The notes: generated from the letters alone by a model not told the origin. A stretch of DNA of 38,374 nt from Pectinatus brassicae (GCF_014201835.1 NZ_JACHFH010000028.1:1-38374), one strand, 5' to 3'; counted from the stretch's first letter, positions 25,598 through 34,955 are shown. Program-made: numbers and translations.

Positions 25598-26554
25598 ATG
25601 TCTAATGATACAATACATATCGCTTTAGGGGTAGATAATAATTATTTTCCTTATGCGGGAATTTTAATTACATCGATATTATTAAATTCACCAGAAAATA
25701 ACATAATATTTCATATTGCCCTAAATGAAATATTATCAGATGACAATAGGAAAAAATGCAGTAAATTTAATAATATCTATAAAAATGCCCAGATAAAAAT
25801 ATATGATTTGTCTGAGCAAATAGATAAACTGCCTAATTTATCTATTTATACGGATAAAAGATTTAATAAATCAATTTTACTAAGATTATTATTACCAAAG
25901 ATGTTGGATACGGCGATAAAGAAAATAATATATATTGACGCTGATATGTTATGTATTAATAATATCGAAACTTTATGGAATATGGATATTGCTGCTAATA
26001 TAATTGGAGCATGTCCCTATAAAGAAAAAAATGGCCAAGAGCAAATTAAGCGATTGGGATTAAAAAATAACCAGTATTTTAATTCCGGGATGATGATAAT
26101 GAACTTACGGGCATGGCAGGAAAAAAATATAACAGAAATTATCGTTGAATGTTATAGTAAATTTTATGAATTTTTTTTACTGCCTGATCAGGATGCCATA
26201 AATATTGTTTTACAGGGGAATATCCAGAAGTTATCCTTTAAATTTAATAGAATGCTGGCAGCAAATAATCGATTATTAGCGGCTTATGAACGAGATGATA
26301 TTTTACTGCATTTTGTTAATGAAGCTAAGCCATGGCTTGATGGCAATACAGCTGCAATTGATGAATTATACAAAAAATATATGCATCAATCATTATGGAA
26401 CGATATTAAGTTTATAGAACCAGATACAGCCGAATTAATGATATTGGCTGGGGAAAATTATGAGCAAAAAAAAGATTATAAAAAGGCGGCTCACTATTAT
26501 AAAAAAGCGGCTAAACAGCTTTTTACCGAAAATTTGCAAGATAATAATGATTAA
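25598..26554 (+). CDS. Family 8 glycosyltransferase (LPS-type)
   Basis: 318 residues of GT8, retaining glycosyltransferases such as LPS glucosyl/galactosyltransferases RfaI/RfaJ. Visible: IHIALGVDNNYFPYAGIL at the start, the metal-binding DAD at 114-116 in YIDADMLCI, NSGMMIMNLRAW at about 162-173, LPDQDAIN, and HFVNEAKPW. The last 45 residues look like one TPR-like helix pair (YEQKKDYKKAAHYYKKAAK). The acceptor and sugar are unknown. It is tightly linked to remB, an unusual place because gyrB normally follows. It may act on the outer-membrane glycolipid of a diderm Firmicute. Confidence 0.88.
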   Translation: MSNDTIHIALGVDNNYFPYAGILITSILLNSPENNIIFHIALNEILSDDNRKKCSKFNNIYKNAQIKIYDLSEQIDKLPNLSIYTDKRFNKSILLRLLLPKMLDTAIKKIIYIDADMLCINNIETLWNMDIAANIIGACPYKEKNGQEQIKRLGLKNNQYFNSGMMIMNLRAWQEKNITEIIVECYSKFYEFFLLPDQDAINIVLQGNIQKLSFKFNRMLAANNRLLAAYERDDILLHFVNEAKPWLDGNTAAIDELYKKYMHQSLWNDIKFIEPDTAELMILAGENYEQKKDYKKAAHYYKKAAKQLFTENLQDNND

Positions 26555-26592
26555 GCTAAATTTAATTTATAGTAATATAATATGAAATTATT

Positions 26593-26620
26593 TTATGATT
26601 TTATTGAATTGTGGTATAAT
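26593..26620 (+). promoter_or_regulatory. Promoter of PTS IIA-like gene
   Basis: TTATGA (26593-26598), 16-base spacer, TATAAT (26615-26620) extended as TGTGGTATAAT. It shares the 11-base extended -10 with the desulfoferrodoxin and DUF4446 promoters. Confidence 0.6.
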
Positions 26621-26645
26621 AATTTAAAAATAAGGCGGTGTAATA

Positions 26646-26996
26646 ATGAAATATACTTTTGAAGTAATATCTGTTGGTGAAAATGTCTTAAATTTTGTTA
26701 AAACTAATAACAGTGTTAATATTTTTGATGAAGGCTGCAGTGAAGGCTTAGCTGCAATGTCAATAGTTCATACTAAAAATAAGCTTATGGCAGATATAAC
26801 AGCTGGTGATACTTTAGAGTGGGGTGCCTATAAGTTTAAGATAGTTGATATAGGCAATGCAGTTAATGACAACATAAAGGAACTTGGTCATTGCACTATT
26901 GTATTTAATGGAAAAGTTAATTTGCCAGGGCAAATGGCAGTAGAGGGAATGTATATTCCGCATTTTCGCATTGGTGAAGCAGTAAGTATATATTAA
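26646..26996 (+). CDS. Orphan PTS glucitol/sorbitol-type IIA protein
   Basis: 116 residues matching the GutA/SrlB IIA family of the phosphotransferase system: AAMSIVH with His42 in the position of the phosphorylated His, AGDTLEWGAYKFKIVDIGNAV (split here), NIKELGHCTIVFNG at 76-89, the family hallmark, and LPGQMAVEG. The length is close to E. coli SrlB (123 aa). No IIB, IIC, dehydrogenase or regulator gene is nearby; neighbours are a glycosyltransferase and sucCD. It may serve a distant sorbitol system or act as a regulatory phospho-acceptor. The RBS AAGGCGG is weak. Confidence 0.82.
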   Translation: MKYTFEVISVGENVLNFVKTNNSVNIFDEGCSEGLAAMSIVHTKNKLMADITAGDTLEWGAYKFKIVDIGNAVNDNIKELGHCTIVFNGKVNLPGQMAVEGMYIPHFRIGEAVSIY

Positions 26997-27125
26997 ATTA
27001 TTTATGCTATTTTATTTTGCCGTTATATAACGGTTAAATAAAGTAGTATTATTTGTTCCGCATTATTTTTTTGTAAGAAAATTTATAAAATAAAAATAAT
27101 TTTATTTTTAGATTGGGGTGTTTAA

Positions 27126-28295
27126 ATGAATATTCATGAATATCAAGGTAAAGAAATTTTTCGCTCTTATGGTGTTAATGTTCCAGAAGGAAAACCCGTT
27201 TTTTCTCCAGAAGAAGCTGTTAAGGCAGCAAAAGATCTAGCACAGGACGTAATTGTGGTAAAGGCACAAATTCATGCTGGTGGACGAGGTAAGGCTGGTG
27301 GTGTAAAAATTGCTAAATCGGTTGATGAAGTGGAAATTTATGCTAAAGAGCTTTTGGGAAAAGTCTTAGTAACTAAACAAACAGGCCCTGCAGGAAAAAA
27401 AGTAAACCGTCTTTTAATTGAATCAGGCTGTAATATAGATAAAGAACTTTATTTAAGTTTGACAGTAGACAGAGCTACTGCACAAATTGTAATGATTGGT
27501 TCTGAAGCCGGCGGCATGGAAATAGAGGAAGTTGCCGAATCTGCTCCGGAAAAAATCATAAAAGAATATATAGATCCATTTATTGGATTAACAGCATTTC
27601 AGGCTCGCCGCATGGCTTTTAAATTAAATATGGAAGCTGGACTTATAAATAAGGCAGCAGCATTAATGATGAACCTCTATAAGGTATTTGTCGAAAAAGA
27701 TTGTTCTTTGGTAGAAATTAATCCTTTAGTTATAACTAAGGACAAAGATGTTATGGCACTTGATGCCAAGCTTAATTTTGATGACAGTGCCTTATATCGT
27801 CATGCTGATATAACGGCTTTACGTGACGAAACGGAAGAAGATCCTAAGGAAAGAGAAGCTGCTTTACTGGGACTTAATTACGTAAATCTTGGTGGCAATG
27901 TAGCATGTATGGTTAATGGTGCAGGCTTGGCTATGGCAACTGTCGATATTATAAAGCACTATGGCGGAGAACCAGCTAATTTTCTTGATGTAGGCGGTCA
28001 GGGTTCAGCTGAAGATGATGCCAAGGCTTTTAAAATAATGACGGCTGATGGACAGGCTAAAGGCATTTTTGTAAATATTTTCGGTGGTATAAATAAATGC
28101 GATATAATTGCTGAAGGTATTGTCGAAGCGAATAAAATGCTGGGGCTAAAAATACCTATTGTCGTTCGTTTGGATGGAACCAACTTCAAAGAAGGACGGG
28201 AGATTTTGCAAAAAGCCAATATTCCTAATCTTATTATGGTGGAATCAATGACTGAAGGTGCAAAAAAAGTTGTTGAACTTGTAAAAAATGCATAA
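27126..28295 (+). CDS. sucC: Succinyl-CoA ligase beta subunit
   Basis: 389 residues; with SucD it interconverts succinyl-CoA and succinate with ATP or GTP formation. ATP-grasp domain: [17 protein letters not shown] at the start, [15 protein letters not shown] at 46-60, LVEINPLV at about 197-204, and the C-terminal ligase/flavodoxin domain with [11 protein letters not shown] and [10 protein letters not shown]. Length matches E. coli SucC (388 aa). The RBS GGGGTG lies before ATG. The 129 bases upstream hold a perfect 14-base palindrome, CCGTTATATAACGG, at 27020-27033. In propionate- or succinate-forming anaerobes this pair can serve energy metabolism outside a full TCA cycle. Confidence 0.97.
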   Translation: MNIHEYQGKEIFRSYGVNVPEGKPVFSPEEAVKAAKDLAQDVIVVKAQIHAGGRGKAGGVKIAKSVDEVEIYAKELLGKVLVTKQTGPAGKKVNRLLIESGCNIDKELYLSLTVDRATAQIVMIGSEAGGMEIEEVAESAPEKIIKEYIDPFIGLTAFQARRMAFKLNMEAGLINKAAALMMNLYKVFVEKDCSLVEINPLVITKDKDVMALDAKLNFDDSALYRHADITALRDETEEDPKEREAALLGLNYVNLGGNVACMVNGAGLAMATVDIIKHYGGEPANFLDVGGQGSAEDDAKAFKIMTADGQAKGIFVNIFGGINKCDIIAEGIVEANKMLGLKIPIVVRLDGTNFKEGREILQKANIPNLIMVESMTEGAKKVVELVKNA

Positions 28296-28313
28296 TTAAA
28301 GGAGGGTTTTTTG

Positions 28314-29216
28314 ATGGGAATCTTTATTGATAAAAATACTAAAGTTATAGTTCAGGGGATTACAGGCAAGCAGGCACTATTTCATACTAAGAATATGTTG
28401 AATTATGGTACAAATATAGTTGCTGGGGTAACGCCAGGTAAGGGCGGACAAACTGTTGAAGGTGTTCCTGTATTTAATACAGTAGAAGAAGCTAAAGCGA
28501 AAACAAATGCTAATGCTTCAGTAATATTTGTTCCGGCAAAATTTGCTGCTGATAGTATTTTAGAAGCAGTAAACAGTGAATTAGACGTAGTAGTCTGCAT
28601 TACTGAACATATACCGGTACAGGATATGGTAAAAGTGCGTCATTACCTTAAAGGTAAAAAAACACGGGTTATCGGACCAAATTGTCCCGGTTTAATGACA
28701 ACTGATGAATGCAATATAGGAATTATCCCAGGAACAATACATAAGAAAGGGCATATAGGGATTATTTCTCGTTCTGGTACATTAACATATGAAGCAATGT
28801 ATCAAATGAGTAATGCCGGTATTGGACAAAGCAGTATTATTGGTATTGGCGGTGACCCGATAAAAGGTACGGATTTTCTTGATGTATTAGAAGCTTTTAA
28901 TGCTGATGATGAAACTAAAGCCGTATTGATGATTGGTGAAATAGGCGGGAATGCTGAAGAAGATGCCGCTGCCTGGATAAAAGCTAATATGAAAAAACCA
29001 GTAGCCGCATTTATAAGTGGTCGCCAGGCTCCTCCGGGAAAACGTATGGGTCACGCTGGTGCTATTATCTCCGGCGGTAAAGGTTCAGCGGCTGATAAAA
29101 TTAAAGCGCTTAATGCCGCTGGTATAGAAGTTGCTGATACAGTTGCCCATATGGGTGAAACAATGATTGATACTCTTAAAAGAGCTGGCATTTATGATGA
29201 ATGCCATAATGGCTGA
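28314..29216 (+). CDS. sucD: Succinyl-CoA ligase alpha subunit
   Basis: 300 residues; partner of SucC. CoA-binding Rossmann domain with [11 protein letters not shown] and GVTPGKGG, then [19 protein letters not shown] and the phosphohistidine loop [14 protein letters not shown], with catalytic His at about 247. The ATG at 28314 is preferred over TTG at 28311 because GGAGGG is then seven bases away. It follows sucC by 18 bases and is closed by the terminator at 29255-29288. Confidence 0.97.
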   Translation: MGIFIDKNTKVIVQGITGKQALFHTKNMLNYGTNIVAGVTPGKGGQTVEGVPVFNTVEEAKAKTNANASVIFVPAKFAADSILEAVNSELDVVVCITEHIPVQDMVKVRHYLKGKKTRVIGPNCPGLMTTDECNIGIIPGTIHKKGHIGIISRSGTLTYEAMYQMSNAGIGQSSIIGIGGDPIKGTDFLDVLEAFNADDETKAVLMIGEIGGNAEEDAAAWIKANMKKPVAAFISGRQAPPGKRMGHAGAIISGGKGSAADKIKALNAAGIEVADTVAHMGETMIDTLKRAGIYDECHNG

Positions 29217-29254
29217 TACTTTTTTATATAGCGAATAAAATAACATAAACAAAT

Positions 29255-29288
29255 AAAAAGATACGGCGATTTTTGTCGTATCTTTTTT
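29255..29288 (+). terminator. Intrinsic terminator of sucCD
   Basis: AAAAAGATACGGC pairs with GTCGTATCTTTTT (one G-U pair) around a seven-base loop, with a T6 run at the end. Confidence 0.85.
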
Positions 29289-29443
29289 AGTGTTATAAGC
29301 TGTAATATAAACAGATTTTATTAAGAGAAGGAAAAATTATAAGATGCGATGCTTTTGTTTAATACTTGTGATAAAATAGAAAGGCGACTGCAAAAAAATA
29401 ACATTAAAAATGATAATATATTACCCATAAAAAGGAGATTACA

Positions 29444-31057
29444 ATGGGAGATTTACAAACTGAGATACAAAAAAGAAGGACGTTTGCCATAATTTCACAT
29501 CCAGATGCTGGTAAAACGACACTTACAGAAAAATTGCTGTTATATGGAGGAGCTATCCATTTAGCAGGTTCAATAAAATCCCGCAAAACACAGCGTCATG
29601 CCGTGTCTGACTGGATGGAAATAGAAAAACAGCGTGGTATATCTGTAACTTCAAGTGTGCTGCAATTTGACTATGCTGGCTGCCGCATAAATATTCTTGA
29701 TACGCCAGGCCATCAGGATTTTAGTGAAGATACTTATCGTACTTTAATGGCAGTAGATAGTGCTGTAATGGTTATGGATGCAGCTAAAGGGATCGAAGCA
29801 CAGACTAAAAAATTATTTAAGGTATGTAAACAAAGAAATATACCAATATTTACATTTGTAAATAAATTGGATAGATATGGTAAAGCACCACTTGATTTAA
29901 TGACTGAAATAGAAGATGTTTTAGGTATAAGAGCATATCCGATGAATTGGCCGATTGGTATTGATGGACAATATCATGGTGTTTATAATCGAATAAAAAA
30001 ACAAGTGGAATTATTTGCTGCTGATGACAGCCATGGACAAAAGGAAAGAGAATCAATTATTTTAGCCATGGATGACCCTGAATTAAAAAATAAGCTGGGT
30101 GAAGATATCTATCAAAATCTGCTCGATGATATTGATTTGATAAATGAAGCTGGTGAGGAATGGGATGACGGCAAAGTTGCCAATGGTGAATTAACACCGA
30201 TGTTTTTTGGTAGTGCCATGACTAATTTTGGTGTAAGAAACTTTTTAGAGGAATATTTGCGCTTGGCACCAGCACCACAGGCACATATATCGACTGAGGG
30301 TGAAATTAAACCGGAAGATAAAGAGTTTTCCGCATTTGTATTCAAGATTCAGGCTAACATGAATCCGGCGCATCATGACAGATTGGCCTTTATTAGAATT
30401 TGCTCTGGTAAATTTGAGCGTAATATGCAGGTTTTTCACATGCAGGGAAATAAAAATATAAAACTTTCCCAGCCGCAGCAATTTTTAGCTCAGGACAGAC
30501 AGATTATTGATGATGCTTATCCTGGCGATATTGTTGGCTTATTTGATCCGGGGATATTTGGTATAGGTGATACTATTTGTGAGGGAAAAAACAGATTTAA
30601 ATTTGCTGATTTTCCAGTATTTCCACCAGAACGTTTTGCGCGTGTTGAGGCTAAGGATACCATGAAACGTAAGCAATTTATTAAAGGTATAACCCAGCTA
30701 ACCCAGGAAGGTGCAGTGCAGTTATTTGAGCAGCCAGGAACTGGTATGGAAAGCTATATAGTAGGAACAGTCGGACAACTGCAGTTTGATGTACTGGAAT
30801 ATCGTTTAAAAAATGAATATAACGTGGATATTGTCATAACAATGCAGCCGTTTGAAGTAGCCAGATGGCTGGAATTTAAAAATGGCAGTATGGTTAAGCC
30901 GGAAAATTTACGCGGAGCTGATCGAGGCATGTTTGTTAACGATATGAAGGGACGACCAGTATTACTCGTTAATAATGAATGGGCCTTAGGCTGGATAGTA
31001 GATAATAATCCTGATTTATTATTACACAATGTACCACCAGATAAAGCTGAAATATAA
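29444..31057 (+). CDS. prfC: Peptide chain release factor 3
   Basis: 537-residue translational GTPase that recycles RF1/RF2 after termination. G1 HPDAGKTTLTEKL from 19, switch region GISVTSSVLQFDY, G3 DTPGHQDF, G4 NKLDR. The RF3-specific insertion and the segments DWMEIEKQRGIS and GSAMTNFGV distinguish it from EF-G. The length is normal for RF3. The RBS AAAGGAG is upstream. It is a single-gene unit with its own terminator. It is not tetracycline-resistance-type: the overall match is to RF3. Confidence 0.96.
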   Translation: MGDLQTEIQKRRTFAIISHPDAGKTTLTEKLLLYGGAIHLAGSIKSRKTQRHAVSDWMEIEKQRGISVTSSVLQFDYAGCRINILDTPGHQDFSEDTYRTLMAVDSAVMVMDAAKGIEAQTKKLFKVCKQRNIPIFTFVNKLDRYGKAPLDLMTEIEDVLGIRAYPMNWPIGIDGQYHGVYNRIKKQVELFAADDSHGQKERESIILAMDDPELKNKLGEDIYQNLLDDIDLINEAGEEWDDGKVANGELTPMFFGSAMTNFGVRNFLEEYLRLAPAPQAHISTEGEIKPEDKEFSAFVFKIQANMNPAHHDRLAFIRICSGKFERNMQVFHMQGNKNIKLSQPQQFLAQDRQIIDDAYPGDIVGLFDPGIFGIGDTICEGKNRFKFADFPVFPPERFARVEAKDTMKRKQFIKGITQLTQEGAVQLFEQPGTGMESYIVGTVGQLQFDVLEYRLKNEYNVDIVITMQPFEVARWLEFKNGSMVKPENLRGADRGMFVNDMKGRPVLLVNNEWALGWIVDNNPDLLLHNVPPDKAEI

Positions 31058-31067
31058 TGATAAATAA

Positions 31068-31100
31068 AAAAAAGTGAGAAATTTATTTTCTCACTTTTTT
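31068..31100 (+). terminator. Intrinsic terminator of prfC
   Basis: AAAAAAGTGAGAAA pairs with TTTCTCACTTTTTT around a five-base loop, 10 bases after the stop. Confidence 0.88.
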
Positions 31101-31203
31101 ATTTTATGTTAACCTTAGTGGTAATAAGCATTTACACTGATACTACACTAATATAGTATAATGTAAATATTAAGTAAAAAATTAAAGAATAATGAGTGTA
31201 AAT

Positions 31204-31232
31204 TTGACATACTAACAACTTTACTGTAATAT
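31204..31232 (+). promoter_or_regulatory. Promoter of ablAB
   Basis: TTGACA (31204-31209), a 17-base spacer and TAATAT (31227-31232). The -35 is consensus and the -10 is close. The start would be about 35 bases before ablA. Confidence 0.8.
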
Positions 31233-31244
31233 TAAGTTGTTAGT
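31211..31244. promoter_or_regulatory. Operator-like inverted repeat on the ablA promoter
   Basis: ACTAACAACTT and AAGTTGTTAGT are perfect 11-base arms separated by 12 bases. They span most of the spacer and enclose the -10, so a bound dimer would block RNA polymerase. Because the repeat extends past the start site, only the right arm is transcribed; an RNA hairpin is thus unlikely. Confidence 0.6.
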
Positions 31245-31274
31245 TAATTATTTGGGCCAGGAAAGGATGATACT

Positions 31275-32540
31275 ATGAGCCTAACTCTAGAAATGAAGTC
31301 CAATCACCCAATAGAGGTTGAAAAAGAACAGTGGAATGACTGGCACTGGCAGTTTAAAAATCGCATTATGGATTTAGAAAGTCTTAAAAAAAATATTAAA
31401 TTAAGCAATGATGAAGAAGAAGGTGTAAAGAATTGTCTACAGACATTGCGGATGGCAATTACTCCTTACTATGCCTCATTAATTGACAGTAATGATCCCG
31501 ATTGTCCAATACGCAGACAGGCGATTCCATCAGCACAGGAATTATGTAATTCACAATATGATTTGGAAGATCCATTAGCCGAAGACAGTGATTCGCCGGT
31601 ACCAGGAATAACGCATCGTTATCCAGATCGAGTTCTTTTTTTAATTACAAATCAATGTTCAATGTATTGCCGACATTGTACGCGAAGACGATATGCTGGT
31701 ACAACAGATAAACCGCGGCCGGTAAAAGAAATGTTGGCAGCTATTGAATATATAAAAAATCATACGGAGATAAGAGATGTATTAATTTCAGGCGGAGATC
31801 CGTTTGTGCTTAATGATGAATATTTGGAAAACATATTAGGAAGATTACGAAAAATCGAACATATAGAAATTATCAGATTTGGCACAAGGACCCCTGTCGT
31901 TATGCCGCAGCGAATTACCGATAATTTATGTAATATGCTAAAAAAATACCATCCAATATGGATAAATACGCATTTTAATCATCCTAGAGAAATTACGCCA
32001 GCAGCAAGGGCCGCTTGTGAAAAATTGGCTGATGCTGGTATACCCTTGGGCAATCAAACGGTTTTATTAAAAGGCGTAAATGACTGTCCTTATATAATAA
32101 AAAAATTAATGCAGAAATTAGTGCAGATAAGAGTTCGTCCCTATTATATGTATCAGTGTGATTTATCAAATGGTATTGAACATTTTAGGACTTCTGTTGC
32201 TACAGGCATTGAAATAATGGAAATGCTGCGTGGTCATACATCGGGTTTTGCAGTGCCAACTTATGTAATTGATGCACCAGGAGGCGGTGGCAAAATACCT
32301 ATTGGACCGCAGTATCTTATTTCTATGTCAGAGAATAAAGTTATTTTACGTAATTATGAAGGAATTATAACAACGTATGACCAACCAATAGATAAGGAAA
32401 GTAGTTGTCATAAATGCGGTCTTTGCCATGAGATACCTGATAATAATAATAAAACTGGTTTAGAAAAATTATTTAGTGAACAGGCAAGAAGTTTGGTTCC
32501 AGCTAATAATTATCGTCGCAAACGCCGTAACAATACTTAA
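31275..32540 (+). CDS. ablA: Lysine 2,3-aminomutase
   Basis: 421-residue radical-SAM, PLP enzyme that converts L-lysine to beta-lysine. The iron-sulfur CxxxCxxC is NQCSMYCRHC with Cys128, Cys132 and Cys135; the PLP Lys is Lys340 in DAPGGGGKIP; zinc-binding Cys are Cys271 and the CHKCGLC cluster at 378-384. Length agrees with KamA (416 aa). The following gene is the beta-lysine acetyltransferase, so the role is osmolyte synthesis rather than lysine fermentation. The promoter at 31204-31232 carries a strong inverted repeat. Confidence 0.95.
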   Translation: MSLTLEMKSNHPIEVEKEQWNDWHWQFKNRIMDLESLKKNIKLSNDEEEGVKNCLQTLRMAITPYYASLIDSNDPDCPIRRQAIPSAQELCNSQYDLEDPLAEDSDSPVPGITHRYPDRVLFLITNQCSMYCRHCTRRRYAGTTDKPRPVKEMLAAIEYIKNHTEIRDVLISGGDPFVLNDEYLENILGRLRKIEHIEIIRFGTRTPVVMPQRITDNLCNMLKKYHPIWINTHFNHPREITPAARAACEKLADAGIPLGNQTVLLKGVNDCPYIIKKLMQKLVQIRVRPYYMYQCDLSNGIEHFRTSVATGIEIMEMLRGHTSGFAVPTYVIDAPGGGGKIPIGPQYLISMSENKVILRNYEGIITTYDQPIDKESSCHKCGLCHEIPDNNNKTGLEKLFSEQARSLVPANNYRRKRRNNT

Positions 32541-32568
32541 CAAAAAATTATATTTGAGGTGAAAATAG

Positions 32569-33447
32569 ATGCAGGCAGTTATTAGAGAGACCGAGAAAAA
32601 GAAGGAAAAAAATTTTTATGTAGAAAAATCAGCACAAGAGCTGGAAGTTAAATTCTTAGTGGATTTTATTAATAAGCGGTTGAAAATAATAAAATATCGC
32701 TGTAATGATTATGATATGTTGTGCCGGGAGATTGATCGAATGGCAAAAAAATATAATTTAACAAAAATTTTACTTACAGCCAAAGAAGATGACTGGCAGA
32801 AATTTTTTGTCAGAGATTTTATATTAGAATCGTTACATCCTGCATTATTTTCAGGGCAGCCTGGCTATCATATGTCCCAATTTACATCAATTGACAGATT
32901 AAAATCCGATGTATATTTTTTAGAAAAAAATATACTAAAAAAAATACAAGAAAGTTATCCTCACAAATTAAAAAAAATAGCAGATGCTTATATAATTGAT
33001 AATGTTAAGGACAATGATATCAATCAATTACTTAATTTATATAAAACGGTATTTACAACATATCCAACACCAATAAATGATAGAGAGTATTTAAAAAAAT
33101 CTTTATATATGAATCATATATTTAAAGTTATCCGCCATCAAGGAAAAATAGTAAGTGCGGCATCATTGGATATAGATAGGAGTACAAATAGCGCAGAATT
33201 AACTGATTGTGCCACTTTACCTGAATATAATGGTCAGGGGTTAATGGCGGCATTAGTCTGTGCCTTAGAACAGGAAGCAAAAAAGATAGGTCTGCATACA
33301 GTTTATACTATGGCTAGAGCGCGTTCTATAGGAATAAATAAGGTGTTTTATAACAACCAATATAAATATTATGGCTGTCTTATCAATAATTGTGATATCT
33401 GCGGACAGTTTGAGGACATGAATTTATGGTCAAAAACTATTAGCTGA
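32569..33447 (+). CDS. ablB: Beta-lysine N6-acetyltransferase
   Basis: 292 residues; acetylates beta-lysine with acetyl-CoA to give N-epsilon-acetyl-beta-lysine, a compatible solute of methanogens and some bacteria. The C-terminal half is a GNAT domain with LTDCATLPEYNGQGLMAALV (acetyl-CoA loop, Gln-Gly-Leu), YTMARARSIGIN and a closing GQFEDMNLWSK; these match the AblB family. The N-terminal half is the family-specific extension. It lies 28 bases after ablA, with a GAGGTG RBS, and ends at a strong terminator. Confidence 0.92.
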   Translation: MQAVIRETEKKKEKNFYVEKSAQELEVKFLVDFINKRLKIIKYRCNDYDMLCREIDRMAKKYNLTKILLTAKEDDWQKFFVRDFILESLHPALFSGQPGYHMSQFTSIDRLKSDVYFLEKNILKKIQESYPHKLKKIADAYIIDNVKDNDINQLLNLYKTVFTTYPTPINDREYLKKSLYMNHIFKVIRHQGKIVSAASLDIDRSTNSAELTDCATLPEYNGQGLMAALVCALEQEAKKIGLHTVYTMARARSIGINKVFYNNQYKYYGCLINNCDICGQFEDMNLWSKTIS

Positions 33448-33461
33448 ATGTATAAATTTTT

Positions 33462-33499
33462 ATAATACTGTATTTTGCATACAGTATTATTTTTTTTTA
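33462..33499 (+). terminator. Intrinsic terminator of ablAB
   Basis: ATAATACTGTAT pairs with ATACAGTATTAT around a five-base loop and is followed by about ten Ts. Confidence 0.9.
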
Positions 33500-33676
33500 C
33501 CATATTGCGCTAAAAATTAAAGTATTATAAAATATATAACTGTTATTATTAAATATATAAATATTATAGAGAAAGGATAGCAAATTTATTAAGTTGTACA
33601 GCTGATAATATTAAATTATTATATTAGAATTTTTTGTAAAATAGCACAATAATATTTTTAGGAGGACTTATCTTTA

Positions 33677-34873
33677 ATGAATCTTTCATTTAAAATCTTT
33701 ATAGCTTTAATTTTAGCAATAATTGTCGGACTTTTTACCGGGCATGAATATGTACCATTTTTCAATGCATGGGTGGCACCAATTGGTACGATGTTCATTA
33801 GTTTGATTAAAATGATTATAGTACCAGTTGTATTATCATCATTGATTGTAGGGGTAACCAGTTTAGGCGACACAAAAAAATTAGGGCGTATAGGTATAAA
33901 AGTAATTTTATTATATTTAATAACTACGGCTTTTGCGTTAGTTATAGCGTTAATAATAGCTAGTTTGGTGCATCCGGGCTCTGGTTTGGAGTTAGCTGCG
34001 GCTAAGGCACCGACAGTAAAACAGTCACCAGGCTTTATGGCAGTACTAGTAAATATGATTCCAACTAATCCGATAATGTCTATGGCTAAAGCAGATATGC
34101 TGCCGATAATAATATTTGCCCTGTTTGTGGGAACAGCTATTACAGCAGTAGGAGAAAAAGCTAATACATTATTGTCATTTTTTGATGGTTTAGCTGAAGT
34201 CAGCTATAAAATAATTGGCATGGTTATGGAAGTTGCTCCAATTGGTGTATTTGCTTTACTGGTTCCAGTGGTAGCAGCCAATGGACCTAAAGTATTATTG
34301 CCATTACTATCGGTTATTGCCTGCATATATGTAAGCTGTATTATTCATGCAATAGTAGTATATGCTAATATTGTTCGCTTTGTAGGAAAATTTAGTCCGA
34401 TAAAATTCTTTAAAGGCATGACGGAAGCGATGTTGATCGCTTTTACTACTTGCAGCAGTGCTGCAGCTTTGACCATAAATATGAAAAACTGCCAGGAAAA
34501 ATTAGGCGTTAAAAAAGAAATCTGTAGTTTTACGTTACCGCTGGGAGCGACTATTAATATGGATGGAACAGCAATATATCAAGGGGTATGTGCTGTATTT
34601 ATAGCTACCGTTTATGGAATTCATCTGACAATGCCGCAAATGGTCATGATTGTATTGACTGGTACTTTAGCATCGATAGGAACAGCGGGTGTCCCTGGTG
34701 CTGGTCTTATAATGCTGGCACTTGTACTGCAGACAGTTGGTTTGCCGATGGAAGGGCTGGCTTTAGTCGCTGGTATTGACCGTATTTTAGATATGAGCCG
34801 TACTTGTCTTAATATTACAGGTGATGCCGCAATGACCGTGGCTATCGACTATAGTGAACGCAATCATAATTGA
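33677..34873 (+). CDS. Dicarboxylate/amino acid:cation symporter (DAACS family)
   Basis: 398-residue inner-membrane carrier of the GltP/GltT/DctA type, with about eight transmembrane helices and two re-entrant loops. Family signatures: the first serine-rich loop TTCSSAAALTINM, PLGATINMDGTAIYQGV (substrate and sodium region, split from a longer run), GTLASIGTAGVPGAG as the second hairpin, and DRILDMSRTCLNITGD near the C-terminus. Likely substrates are glutamate, aspartate or C4-dicarboxylates; not decidable here. The RBS GGAGGA is ten bases before ATG. The following terminator is shared with the converging AGCS gene. Confidence 0.93.
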   Translation: MNLSFKIFIALILAIIVGLFTGHEYVPFFNAWVAPIGTMFISLIKMIIVPVVLSSLIVGVTSLGDTKKLGRIGIKVILLYLITTAFALVIALIIASLVHPGSGLELAAAKAPTVKQSPGFMAVLVNMIPTNPIMSMAKADMLPIIIFALFVGTAITAVGEKANTLLSFFDGLAEVSYKIIGMVMEVAPIGVFALLVPVVAANGPKVLLPLLSVIACIYVSCIIHAIVVYANIVRFVGKFSPIKFFKGMTEAMLIAFTTCSSAAALTINMKNCQEKLGVKKEICSFTLPLGATINMDGTAIYQGVCAVFIATVYGIHLTMPQMVMIVLTGTLASIGTAGVPGAGLIMLALVLQTVGLPMEGLALVAGIDRILDMSRTCLNITGDAAMTVAIDYSERNHN

Positions 34874-34875
34874 TA

Positions 34876-34930
34876 TAATAAAAAAAGCCGGAATAACTAT
34901 GAAAAATAGTTATTCCGGCTTTTTTTATTA
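34876..34930. terminator. Bidirectional terminator between the two symporter genes
   Basis: A perfect 25-base stem (34876-34900 with 34906-34930) and a GAAAA loop, with AGCCGGAATAACTAT at the top and A/T tracts below. It serves the converging DAACS and AGCS genes. Confidence 0.92.
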
Positions 34931-34955
34931 TGTACGTTTATGTTAGAAAATAATA

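Noticed and set aside
29344-29379. Tiny ORF of 11 codons (MRCFCLILVIK) upstream of prfC
   Set aside because: The RBS spacing is poor, there is no hairpin linking it to prfC, and length alone gives no support.
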